A DNA stretch of 12,163 nt from positions 1-12,163 of the forward strand of contig CAYVWB010000102.1 in the NCBI GenBank assembly GCA_964455395.1, in the 5' to 3' direction. The number at the start of each line of letters is the position of its first letter. Position 1 is the stretch's first letter. Both the position numbers and the translations under genes were made by a program. The notes beneath the pieces were generated by a model. It saw only the letters and a list, made by a program, of their open reading frames with translations, was not told where the DNA came from and ran no database searches. Origin of the DNA: CAYVWB01 sp964455395. GTDB lineage: Bacteria > Desulfobacterota > Desulfovibrionia > Desulfovibrionales > Desulfovibrionaceae. Positions 1 to 7,215 of the stretch are shown here, piece by piece.

Positions 1-34
1 ACGGTCGGCGATCCGCGCCTGTTCGACACTCGCC

Positions 35-1552
35 GTGGCCGATCTTCCCGCACGTTATCCCGCCTCCACGCTGCGGGTGTTGCTTGACGATAAGGACCTC
101 TCCCATGCGGCGCTGCGCTGCGTCGTCTCCATGGGGCTCTTCGAACGCCACGACACGGTGGAGATCGAGTTCGTCCACACGCCTGCGCTCTGGGCGACGT
201 GCGACCCCGCTCTCCGTCCCGGAGTTGGGCGGCTTCAAGTGACGGTGGACGACGGCGCCGGTGTGACGCGGCGGTTCCTGCTGGAGGAACGCGCCATGCA
301 GCGCGGTCGGCTCGTGACGCGTGGGCGGGCGTGCTCCGCTCTCGCCGAGGTGGAATACGCCGCGACGGCGCAGGCGTCGGGCGCGGGTCGTCCGCTGGCC
401 TCCCAGGCGGCGGCCGTGCTGCTGGCCGGTTGCGGAGTTCCCTTGCGGTGGGGCGCCCACGACTGGCCCCTGCCCGAAACATGGCGCTTCGCCGGCGCGC
501 CGCTGGACGGCGTGGCGGAGCTCGCCGCGGCGGTGGGCGCAGTGGTCCGCAGCGACCCGCAATCCGATGGGGTGGCGATCGTCCCTTCGGCCACGGCGCC
601 GCCGCCCAGGGAACACGCTTCCCCCGGACGTCATCCCGTCCGTCTGGATCTCGCCGATCACGACACGCTTTCCCTCGCCGTGCGGGAAATCACCCCGTCA
701 GGCGTGGAGCGCGGGAGCAACGCCGTGGTGGTGCACGGCGGGGGCGGCGAGGTTCGACCGCCGACGCTCTCGGTGGACCCTCCCCCCGAAGGCGAGATCG
801 GGTTGCGGCGCGGCGCCCCCGCCACGGTGCGGGCCTTCTGGCCGGATCGTCGCTCCCAGACGGCCACGGTATGGACCTCCCACGGCGAGGCCCGTTCCCA
901 AGGGGAGGCGCTGCTGTGGCGGCGGCGCGTCCGGTGCGCTTTCATCGACGGCGTGGCCCTGCTGACGGAGCCGCCGGTCCTGCTGGGAGCAACGCGCTGG
1001 CTCTCCGCGCCGGCCGGCGCAGTCCGGCTGAGCCCCGGCCGCAAGGAGCTGCTCTGCGCGCCGGGGGGACGCGGCCTCTGTCTGGTGGACTACGCGGTGC
1101 GCTCGGAGCGATTCCTCATGACGGGACATGACGCCGAAGCGGTGCTCTTCGTGCTCACCTTGGCGTCATCGGATCGCAGCGCAGCACGGGTGGTGCTTGG
1201 CGACGGCCCCGTGAAGACGCGTCCCGAAGCGGTGGAGTCACCCTTGTGCATGGACCACGCCGGCGCGGTGGCCCGCGGCGTGGCCGAGCTGGCGTGGCGC
1301 GTGTCGCCCCGACTGGACGGCTCGCTGACGTCGGCGCATGTCGCCGGCGCGCTGGGGCTGCAGCCGGGGGAGCTGATCCGGCTGGACCATGTGGCGCGCC
1401 AAGCCGGGGGCGTCGTTCACCATCAGAGGACGACCACCCCTCTCCACGACGTCGACGGCCTGCGCGGCGCCTGCATGCTGCAGAAGCTGCGTCTTGAATG
1501 CGACGGCGTCACCATCCGCAACCATATGGAGCTGACCCAATGGCGACGCTGA
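35..1552 (+). CDS. Phage tail hub/baseplate-like protein (5' end uncertain)
   Basis: This 505-residue protein has the general build of phage tail hub proteins of the gpD/gp27/Mu gp44 type, which form the ring above the tail spike. Visible signs are a beta-rich N-terminal segment (about residues 10-50), the segment LVTRGRACSALAEVEYA at 93-109, a helix-plus-strand module at 122-184 resembling the hub 'helical linker then recall of the spike' part (WRFAGAPLDGVAEL at 150-163, VVRSDP at 170-175), and the NAVVVHG strand at 229-235. The remainder matches nothing I recognise. The GTG at 35 is chosen because the beta segment begins soon after, but no Shine-Dalgarno sequence precedes it and the frame stays open to the window edge, so the gene may begin outside. 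Its end overlaps the next gene by 13 bases, which implies coupled translation. The assignment is by pattern, not by a strict motif, and a neighbouring baseplate component is the main alternative. Confidence 0.6.
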   Translation: MADLPARYPASTLRVLLDDKDLSHAALRCVVSMGLFERHDTVEIEFVHTPALWATCDPALRPGVGRLQVTVDDGAGVTRRFLLEERAMQRGRLVTRGRACSALAEVEYAATAQASGAGRPLASQAAAVLLAGCGVPLRWGAHDWPLPETWRFAGAPLDGVAELAAAVGAVVRSDPQSDGVAIVPSATAPPPREHASPGRHPVRLDLADHDTLSLAVREITPSGVERGSNAVVVHGGGGEVRPPTLSVDPPPEGEIGLRRGAPATVRAFWPDRRSQTATVWTSHGEARSQGEALLWRRRVRCAFIDGVALLTEPPVLLGATRWLSAPAGAVRLSPGRKELLCAPGGRGLCLVDYAVRSERFLMTGHDAEAVLFVLTLASSDRSAARVVLGDGPVKTRPEAVESPLCMDHAGAVARGVAELAWRVSPRLDGSLTSAHVAGALGLQPGELIRLDHVARQAGGVVHHQRTTTPLHDVDGLRGACMLQKLRLECDGVTIRNHMELTQWRR

Positions 1553-1779
1553 CAGACGGTCGATCGAACGAACCCCTTGTGGCCACGGTCCTGGAAACGC
1601 TGCCGGGCGGCTGGTGCCGCGTGAGCGCCGGCGGGCGGGAGTTCACCGCCGAAGCCGCCGGCCTGAACCTGGTTCCCGGCGACCACGTGATGGCGGCCCG
1701 GACCAACAGCCGCGTCCTGATTCTGCGGACAGCGTCCATCCGGACGCCCAACCCCCTGGAGGTGCGTCTCCATGATTGA
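1540..1779 (+). CDS. Small beta-rich phage tail-cassette protein, OB/SH3-like
   Basis: A 79-residue protein of unknown function. The ATG at 1540 is preferred over an upstream in-frame ATG at 1498 because GGAG at 1528-1531 sits 8 bases before it, and because the start then overlaps the end of the hub-like gene by 13 bases, as is usual in tightly packed tail cassettes. The sequence alternates short hydrophobic strands with turns (VATVLE, WCRVSA, REFTAE, LVPGDHVMAA, RVLIL), the pattern of a small beta barrel with a P-G-D turn before the fourth strand. By position after a hub-like gene it could be a spike or spike-associated protein, but it lacks the length and triple-stranded helix region of true spikes. 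The fold is inferred and the role is a guess from context. Confidence 0.75.
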   Translation: MATLTDGRSNEPLVATVLETLPGGWCRVSAGGREFTAEAAGLNLVPGDHVMAARTNSRVLILRTASIRTPNPLEVRLHD

Positions 1780-2578
1780 TCGCTCGGAACATATCGTAGC
1801 CGACTTCATCGCCCCTGAGAATGCGGACCCACCCCTTCTGCTGCTGGAGCAGGACGAAAGACCGGGCTGCGTGCGGGTCTTCGCGTCCTCCCCCACGTAC
1901 GAACTGGCGTCCAGCTGGCGGGAACCCCGTCGACTGCTCCGCAACGAGCCGCACCGGGTGCGCGAGACGCTGCTCTTCGTCAACGCCGCGGAAGCCGCCC
2001 TCACCTATCCGCCGCATACCCAGCTGCGCGCGCGATGGCTTGGCGACGTGGGCCCCGCCCCCCGATTCGTGCGCAACCGGGTCCATCTTTCGGCGCCGCA
2101 CCTCGGCGTGCTGGAGGTGCACTATCTCACCAGTTTCGATCGGTGGGAGACGGCGTTGCCCTGTCCCGTGCTGTTCGCGGCCACGCTGGGCGACGTCACC
2201 GCCTCTCTGCTGCTGGAGCCGCAGACGGAAACCTGGCGCGCCGAGGAGCACACGGGCCGGACCGCACCGTCTTCCCCTCCGTCGTGGACGCAGTCCTGGG
2301 CCGAAGCCGGCGGCGACAACGCCGGCCAGTGGGACGCCGCGCCCTGGCGGTTCGAACCCGCACGGGAAACCGTGGTGGTGGAGGTGGTGGACTACTGCAC
2401 CGGCGCTGTGGTGGCGGACGCGGATCTCTGGGTGGACGGCCGCCACGCGCGGACAGACGGCAAGGGGCGGGCCTCCTTCACGGAACTGGGGCCGGGCGCG
2501 CACACCATCCGCGCGGTGAAAGACGGCTACCAGGCCACCGACGAAGACACCCTCAGCAACGAGCGATTCACCTTATGA
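1772..2578 (+). CDS. Phage tail-cassette protein with C-terminal carboxypeptidase-regulatory-like domain
   Basis: A 268-residue protein. The ATG at 1772 has GGAGG at 1758-1762, nine bases upstream, and overlaps the previous stop by 8 bases. Residues 1-150 are unrecognised and mixed alpha/beta. Residues 160-190 are a Ser/Pro/Trp/Gly-rich linker. Residues 200-256 form a seven-strand-like beta unit with the pattern of carboxypeptidase regulatory or PEGA-like domains: VVVEVVDY, GAVVADADLWVDG, ARTDGKGRASFTELGPG, HTIRAVKDGYQ. Such Ig-like modules on phage particles are commonly thought to bind surfaces or sugars. Its place between hub-like and later tail genes suggests a baseplate or tail-accessory protein. 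No signal peptide or membrane segment is present, consistent with particle assembly in the cytoplasm. The function of the N-terminal part is unknown. Confidence 0.75.
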   Translation: MIDRSEHIVADFIAPENADPPLLLLEQDERPGCVRVFASSPTYELASSWREPRRLLRNEPHRVRETLLFVNAAEAALTYPPHTQLRARWLGDVGPAPRFVRNRVHLSAPHLGVLEVHYLTSFDRWETALPCPVLFAATLGDVTASLLLEPQTETWRAEEHTGRTAPSSPPSWTQSWAEAGGDNAGQWDAAPWRFEPARETVVVEVVDYCTGAVVADADLWVDGRHARTDGKGRASFTELGPGAHTIRAVKDGYQATDEDTLSNERFTL

Positions 2579-3612
2579 CGACGCATACTACTTGCACTCC
2601 TCATGACGCCTCGACAGCGCCCGAACTCGTGCAGCCCACGCGGCCCATCATCAACTACCACGGGGGGAAGTGGCGGCTGGCTCCCTGGATTCTCGAACAT
2701 ATGCCGCCACACCGCATCTATGTGGAGCCCTACGGCGGCGCGGGCTCCGTGCTCATGCGCAAAACACGCAGCATGGTGGAGGTCTACAACGACCTGGACG
2801 GCGAAGTGGTGAACCTGTTCCGGGTGCTGCGCGACCCGGCGCAGGCCCGGGAGCTGGAGCGGGCCCTGCGGTTGACGCCTTTCTCCCGACGGGAGTTCCT
2901 GGACGCTTACGCTCCCGCCGACGAACCCGTGGAACGCGCACGCCGGCTGGTGGCGCGCTCGCTCATGGGGTTCGGCTCCGCTTCACACAATCCGTGCTTC
3001 AAGACGTCTTTCCGGGCGAACTCGCGGACCAAGCGGATGGGCTACGCCGGCGAGTGGATCACCTATCCCGACAACATGTTGCTGGTCACCGAGCGGCTGC
3101 AGGGCGTGGTGGTGGAAGAACGGCCCGCGCTGGAGGTCATCCGTCGGCACGACTCGCCGGAGACGCTCTTCTACGTGGATCCACCCTACCCCAAGGAGAC
3201 GCGCCATCGGGGCCTGAAAACCGCCTGCTACATGCACGAGATGGAGGAAGAGGACCACATCGCCCTGGCCGAAACCCTGCGGCAGACGCAGGGCATGGCG
3301 CTGGTCTCCTGCTACCGCACCCCCCTTTACGACACGCTCTTCCGAGGCTGGACGTGCGTGACCCGCGACGCCTTCGCCGACGGCGCGCGTCGTCGTACGG
3401 AGGTGCTGTGGCTTTCCCCGCGGCTCGTAAGCGCGCTTCACGCCATGGGTGTTTCCCCGGACGCCAAGGCGGCTGACGGGCAAGACGTCGTGGCGGCTGA
3501 CGGGCAAGACGCCGTGGCGGCTGACGGGCAAGACGCCGTGGCGGCTGACGGGCAAGACGCCGTGGCGGCTGACGGGCAAGACGCCGTGTCCGGCGGCGGG
3601 GAGGCGACGTAG
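2575..3612 (+). CDS. D12-class DNA N6-adenine methyltransferase with C-terminal tandem repeat
   Basis: This 345-residue protein should transfer a methyl group from S-adenosylmethionine to adenine N6 in DNA. The D12/Dam family motifs are intact and in order: INYHGGKW at 26-33 (the family's N-terminal GGK motif), EPYGGAGSV at 51-59 (cofactor-binding loop), YNDLD at 71-75, the catalytic DPPY at 202-205, and TEVLW at 275-279 near the end of the domain. The region between 80 and 190 would hold the target-recognition part, so specificity cannot be read here and GATC is only one possibility. From residue 299 to 338 come five units of AADGQDAV (first unit ending in VV), outside the normal catalytic domain. 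The ATG at 2575 overlaps the previous stop in an ATGA (2575-2578). The Shine-Dalgarno match is poor, so translation is probably coupled. An open frame reaches back to 2035 but is a shadow of the previous gene. A methyltransferase inside a tail cassette is unusual; protection of phage DNA is a likely role. Confidence 0.93.
   Translation: MTTHTTCTPHDASTAPELVQPTRPIINYHGGKWRLAPWILEHMPPHRIYVEPYGGAGSVLMRKTRSMVEVYNDLDGEVVNLFRVLRDPAQARELERALRLTPFSRREFLDAYAPADEPVERARRLVARSLMGFGSASHNPCFKTSFRANSRTKRMGYAGEWITYPDNMLLVTERLQGVVVEERPALEVIRRHDSPETLFYVDPPYPKETRHRGLKTACYMHEMEEEDHIALAETLRQTQGMALVSCYRTPLYDTLFRGWTCVTRDAFADGARRRTEVLWLSPRLVSALHAMGVSPDAKAADGQDVVAADGQDAVAADGQDAVAADGQDAVAADGQDAVSGGGEAT
3469..3588 (+). 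repeat. Five 24-bp tandem repeats inside the methyltransferase gene
   Basis: Five head-to-tail 24-base units at 3469-3492, 3493-3516, 3517-3540, 3541-3564 and 3565-3588. Units 2 to 5 are identical. Unit 1 differs at one base (T instead of C at 3488). The units are in frame with the methyltransferase and each encodes AADGQDAV (AADGQDVV in unit 1). As 24 is a multiple of three, gain or loss of units would change only tail length, not the reading frame. The near-perfect identity implies recent expansion. Confidence 0.98.
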
Positions 3613-3613
3613 C

Positions 3614-6424
3614 ATGACTCCCCGCGTCATCCGCATCCTCATGTGTCCCGAATCGGATCTCGCCGTGCAGGTGGAGACGGACGACGCTTTGCGCCGTCGC
3701 ACCGCCGTCACCCTGACAGACGGCGTACTCGGTCTGCCGCTGCGTCCGACGACGCCATGCCCTGCGTCACGAACCATCACCTTGCGGCTCATGCCGGCGG
3801 CGCAAGACATTGTGTGCGCGGGCGAAGACGCCCGCGGCGCACGGCTCATCCTGCGCCGCGCCGGCGCGGACCCCGGCGAAGACGGCGTGCACGACGAGCT
3901 CCTGCGAGGGTCCATGGAAGCCGTGGTCAGCCACCCGGACCACTGCCTGTGGCGACGCACGTATATTGCGGACGCTGGTTCGGCCATCGAGCCGGAACAT
4001 GCGGTGGGCTTGAGCGTGGACGCCGTGGTGGACCCCGACACGCTGGACGAGGTCCGTCGGGCGCACCCCGACTCCATTCTGGAGATGCGCAACATCGTGG
4101 CGGCGCCGGGTTCGCTGCTCATGAGCGTCTGGCGCTACGAAGTCATCCGGGGGGCTCTGGTCAACAGACGCGCTGCGCTGACATGGTTCCGCACCACTTG
4201 CCTGACGGGAGGCTTCGTGACGGCCGTGCATGGGGAATACGGAGAGGCGGATCTCGCCTTCACCGTCCGCTGTCAGGGACGCGACATCGAGTGCCGGCCC
4301 ACGGATCACACGCCCTACGCCGTGAACGACTGGGTCACCGTGCTGGATCCCTCCGACGACTGCCGCGCCTGCCGTCACGCCGGTCGGCGTCACCCCACCG
4401 CCGTGGAGGCCGGCGATGATGCGGGCCCCGCCAGCGGCGTCATCGTCCCGATCCGCGTGCTGCGCGCCACCCAGGCAGGCGCGTACGGGGAGTATGCGCT
4501 GGAATATGACGTGGAGGACCTGCCCCAACTGCTCGACCTCTGCCTGGAGACCGGCGAAGTGCTCTACGTGGACACGGAGCAGGACCGCGCGACCATTCAC
4601 CTGGATGGCGACGACGACATCACCATGCCCGTACACTACCGCTGCGCGGGCCTGACCAAGGTGTCCGGCGGCTCCACGGCCTTCGGTGTGGGGGACCAGG
4701 CGCTCATTCTGCGCGACCCCGTGCGCGGCCGCGTCTGCGTGGGATTTTCGGACACGCGACGCACCTGCCCTCAGGAGCGCTCCGTCGTGCTGTGCTTCCT
4801 CGTCGAAACGCCCACGGGCAGCCTGCACGGCTCCAACATGAACCCGCCTTTCGAGGAGTACGCCTGGGGCAGCGGCGACGACTGGTCCACGCAGATCTCC
4901 CGCGGCGAACAACCCAGCGGCCACAGCGGGTTCGACGTCTACACCTCCTTCTCCGACTACATCGTGCCGGCCTTCAGCGCGGTGTTCAAGCGCGTCTACA
5001 TCCGGGTGTGGGGCGACGGCTCCGTGGAGCGGCTGAGCGAAGCCGCCGCCGCGGACCTGGGCTACAGGCTTACGGACTGCTGGGACGCCACCCTGTGGCG
5101 CAAGGTTATCGCCAAGGAGCTGGCTCCGGCCAGCGGCGCCAACCACGCCACCTACGGCGAGCATCTCGCCGTGGGGCAGGACATGGTCGCGCCGACGTGT
5201 CAGCACGTGGTGGCCCTGGCGAACGGCTCCCGCCTCGCCGTGGCCAAGTCCTTCGCCGGCTTCTGCGCCGTCCTGGAGGGCGAGCACTCGACGAAAACCG
5301 CCTACGCCGTGCATGATCCGCACGATTTCCATGAGTGGGTCGAGCTCGTCAGCGAGGGCTATACGGAGGGACGGGAAAGCTGCCGCTACGAGCTGCCGGC
5401 CTGGTTCACCGCCATGTACAATGACGCGCGGCCGCTGAAACACCTCGAGGCCAACTGTGTGTGCGGCTCCGGGGCCGAGCACGTCTGCAAGGCCCACAAG
5501 GACTGCCATGCGGTGGACATGGTGACCCACTGCGGACCGTACGTGCCCTGCAACGTCCATACCTACGACGAGGATTCCGACAGTTTCGTGTACGGCCCCG
5601 TCCAGCAGGGCGACCCGCTCTCTTCCGTGCTCATCGAGATTCCCTCCACCGGGGTGCGCCGCTATCACATGGTGGGGGGCCGTCACGATTGCGCCCGGAT
5701 CGAGGGTTTGCCGCAGAACAACGCGCTCTGGTGCGCGGACGTCAACGTCGGCGTTCTCTCCGCAAACTGCGTCTCCGTGGGTTGGACCAGCATTTCGCAT
5801 CCCCCCTCCTACGCGGCCCACCGGACGCTCGAAGAGACCGCCCAGCGCGACGTCGTCGCCCACGGCGAAACGCTCCACCCCGCCGGCGACCCGCTGCACA
5901 TCACGGGCGCGGCCCCCGGCCCCTTCGACCTGACGGTGAACCAGGCCGTGGACGCCCACGGGCGACTCGCCGCCACGGTGGGCGCCTCCGTCGTGGGCTG
6001 GGCCAACAGCTCCAGCGAAATGAACTTCTCGGACAACGCCATGAGCACGGAGGCCATGGGCTGCACGGTCACGGTGAACGACGGCGACCTGGCCCTTTCA
6101 CTGGCCAACGTGGGCGACATGAAGCCCGACGAGCAACCGCCCGACTTCACCCAGAACGATCGCGAACTGGGAGTCCGCCTCGTGGACGGCGTGAATCACC
6201 TCGCCCTGGATCTCGTCTACACGAAACACGAGGGCGCCATCGTGGCGACGCTCACCCGGGGGCGCGTCTACCCCAAGGGCTCCGACCCGGAGACGCTGGG
6301 CATCGGCTGGAACCTGGGCGTGGGGACGATCATGCAGGCCGTGCGCGACCAGGCGTTCAGCTGGGCCGCTGCGCCGCTGCGGCCGTGGCTCTGCGTGAAG
6401 AAGTCGGAGACGTCGGGCTCCTGA
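3614..6424 (+). CDS. Large Cys-rich protein of unknown function, last gene of the phage-like cassette
   Basis: A 936-residue protein that I do not recognise as a whole. The ATG at 3614 is supported by GGGGAGG at 3598-3604, nine bases upstream, and lies one base after the methyltransferase stop; the open frame back to 3449 is a shadow. Two similar-looking beta units lie at about 199-247 and 313-370. Each begins with a Gly-plus-Val strand, ends in a 'V-x-D-x-(V/A)-x-x-L-x-D-P' strand, and is followed by Cys residues (C250, C253; C375, C385). Residues 410-600 are rich in aromatic residues. Residues 615-648 hold six Cys and several His (C615, C617, C625, C631, C640, C646; H623, H628, H632, H639, H648), suggesting metal binding or disulfides. 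The C-terminal 250 residues look beta-rich. There is no signal peptide or membrane helix. Context suggests a tail-tip, fibre or receptor-binding protein; this is inference only. Confidence 0.85.
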   Translation: MTPRVIRILMCPESDLAVQVETDDALRRRTAVTLTDGVLGLPLRPTTPCPASRTITLRLMPAAQDIVCAGEDARGARLILRRAGADPGEDGVHDELLRGSMEAVVSHPDHCLWRRTYIADAGSAIEPEHAVGLSVDAVVDPDTLDEVRRAHPDSILEMRNIVAAPGSLLMSVWRYEVIRGALVNRRAALTWFRTTCLTGGFVTAVHGEYGEADLAFTVRCQGRDIECRPTDHTPYAVNDWVTVLDPSDDCRACRHAGRRHPTAVEAGDDAGPASGVIVPIRVLRATQAGAYGEYALEYDVEDLPQLLDLCLETGEVLYVDTEQDRATIHLDGDDDITMPVHYRCAGLTKVSGGSTAFGVGDQALILRDPVRGRVCVGFSDTRRTCPQERSVVLCFLVETPTGSLHGSNMNPPFEEYAWGSGDDWSTQISRGEQPSGHSGFDVYTSFSDYIVPAFSAVFKRVYIRVWGDGSVERLSEAAAADLGYRLTDCWDATLWRKVIAKELAPASGANHATYGEHLAVGQDMVAPTCQHVVALANGSRLAVAKSFAGFCAVLEGEHSTKTAYAVHDPHDFHEWVELVSEGYTEGRESCRYELPAWFTAMYNDARPLKHLEANCVCGSGAEHVCKAHKDCHAVDMVTHCGPYVPCNVHTYDEDSDSFVYGPVQQGDPLSSVLIEIPSTGVRRYHMVGGRHDCARIEGLPQNNALWCADVNVGVLSANCVSVGWTSISHPPSYAAHRTLEETAQRDVVAHGETLHPAGDPLHITGAAPGPFDLTVNQAVDAHGRLAATVGASVVGWANSSSEMNFSDNAMSTEAMGCTVTVNDGDLALSLANVGDMKPDEQPPDFTQNDRELGVRLVDGVNHLALDLVYTKHEGAIVATLTRGRVYPKGSDPETLGIGWNLGVGTIMQAVRDQAFSWAAAPLRPWLCVKKSETSGS

Positions 6425-6465
6425 CGACTCGACGCCGCAGGACGACTCTGGTAGCGGGGTCGTCC

Positions 6466-7059
6466 ATGAAGACGCTCGACTGGCTCGCCCAGGTCCACGA
6501 GGCTCTGGCGGAAACCGTCGCCCCTGGCGACTGGGCCGTGGACGCCACCTGCGGCAATGGCCGCGATACGCTCGCGCTGGCGCGGCTCACCGGTCCCCAT
6601 GCGGGAACGCCGGGGGGCCGCGTCTTCGCTTTCGACGTGCAGCAACGGGCCTTGGACGCCGCCCGCACCCTGCTGGCCGCGCATTCCTCCCGAGCGCCCC
6701 TCGGCGAGTGCGTCTTCCTCCACGCCGGCCACGAGACCATGGCGCAACGGCTGCCTCCCGAGGCGCGCGGTCGCTTGGCCGCCGTGGTCTTCAATCTGGG
6801 GTACCTCCCGGGGGGCGACAAGACGGTGACGACCCGCCCGGAGACGACCCTCCCGGCGCTGGAAACAGCCTTCGCGTGGCTGCGAGGCGGAGGTCTGCTG
6901 GCCGTCACGACCTACCCGGCGCACCCCGGCGGCGGTGACGAGGCCGAGGCCGTGTGCGCCTGGGCGCACGCCTTGCCGTGGGAACTCGGCCGGGCGGCGC
7001 AATTCGGTTTCGTCAACCACTCCGGCGCCAAATCGCTCTGGCTGGCGCACAAACGATAA
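6466..7059 (+). CDS. mnmM: tRNA mnm5s2U methyltransferase, MnmM/YtqB family
   Basis: This 197-residue Rossmann-fold methyltransferase matches the YtqB/MnmM family (Pfam 'putative rRNA methylase'). In Bacillus, MnmM uses S-adenosylmethionine to methylate aminomethyl-(2-thio)uridine at the tRNA wobble position, the job done by part of MnmC in E. coli. The family signatures are all seen: VDATCGNGRDT at 25-35 (cofactor loop), FDVQ at 56-59, HAGHE at 86-90, VFNLGYLPGGDK at 108-119, TTRPETT at 122-128, and a late FVNHSGAKS segment at 182-190. Length agrees with the family (about 190). The ATG at 6466 lies 41 bases after the large phage-like gene. Upstream Shine-Dalgarno matches are weak (GCGGGG at 6454-6459). 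The gene probably belongs to the host and marks the edge of the phage-like cassette, though read-through from the cassette is possible. The exact substrate in this organism is inferred from the family. Confidence 0.9.
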   Translation: MKTLDWLAQVHEALAETVAPGDWAVDATCGNGRDTLALARLTGPHAGTPGGRVFAFDVQQRALDAARTLLAAHSSRAPLGECVFLHAGHETMAQRLPPEARGRLAAVVFNLGYLPGGDKTVTTRPETTLPALETAFAWLRGGGLLAVTTYPAHPGGGDEAEAVCAWAHALPWELGRAAQFGFVNHSGAKSLWLAHKR

Positions 7060-7072
7060 GGCGCGCAAGGGG

Positions 7073-7094
7073 CTCGACGACTCGCCTCGTCGGG
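7073..7094 (+). terminator. Hairpin after mnmM, possible terminator
   Basis: Fourteen bases after the mnmM stop, CGACGA (7075-7080) and TCGTCG (7087-7092) can pair around the loop CTCGCC. The stem extends by one G-T and one C-G pair to 7073-7094. No clear T run follows (AAAGG then a C run), so it is a weak candidate for an intrinsic terminator and could be just a hairpin. Confidence 0.3.
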
Positions 7095-7122
7095 AAAGGC
7101 CCCCCTCTTGCCGACTCGGCCC

Positions 7123-7148
7123 GGGCGTTCTTCCGAACAAAACTGCCC
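7123..7148. other. Bulged inverted repeat downstream of mnmM
   Basis: GTTC (7127-7130), a TTCC loop and GAAC (7135-7138) form an inner hairpin. GGGC (7123-7126) and GCCC (7145-7148) can pair outside it, leaving AAAACT as a 3' bulge. It could stabilise the 3' end of the mnmM transcript, or lie in the 3' region of the HD-GYP transcript. No direct sign of function. Confidence 0.3.
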
Positions 7149-7177
7149 CACATGGAGCCCGCTGCGAGCTGAGATCG

Positions 7178-7204
7178 CTGAAGTGACTGAAGTGACTGAA
7201 GTGG
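7178..7204. repeat. Three 9-bp tandem repeats CTGAAGTGA
   Basis: CTGAAGTGA occurs at 7178-7186 and 7187-7195, and CTGAAGTGG at 7196-7204. The repeat sits in non-coding DNA between converging genes and runs directly into the GCGCGATCGCGC palindrome. Function unknown; it might be a protein-binding array or simple slippage. Confidence 0.9.
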
Positions 7205-7215
7205 CGCGATCGCGC
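7204..7215. other. 12-bp perfect palindrome GCGCGATCGCGC
   Basis: A self-complementary 12-mer with GATC at its centre, sharing its first base with the preceding 9-bp repeat array. It could be an operator half of a dimeric regulator site or a methylation-sensitive site, but palindromes of this composition also arise by chance in GC-rich DNA. Confidence 0.6.

Noticed and set aside
1498..1539. Earlier start of the 79-residue protein
   Set aside because: GGAG with ideal spacing supports the ATG at 1540; the upstream codons overlap the hub-like gene and give an Arg/His-rich stretch.
3469..3588. CRISPR array
   Set aside because: The repeats are contiguous with no spacers and are in frame within a gene.
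3767..5959. A 730-codon open frame on the minus strand opposite the large cassette gene
   Set aside because: It arises from high third-position GC in the + strand gene. It has no recognisable motifs, and the + strand frame has a strong Shine-Dalgarno and fits the cassette.
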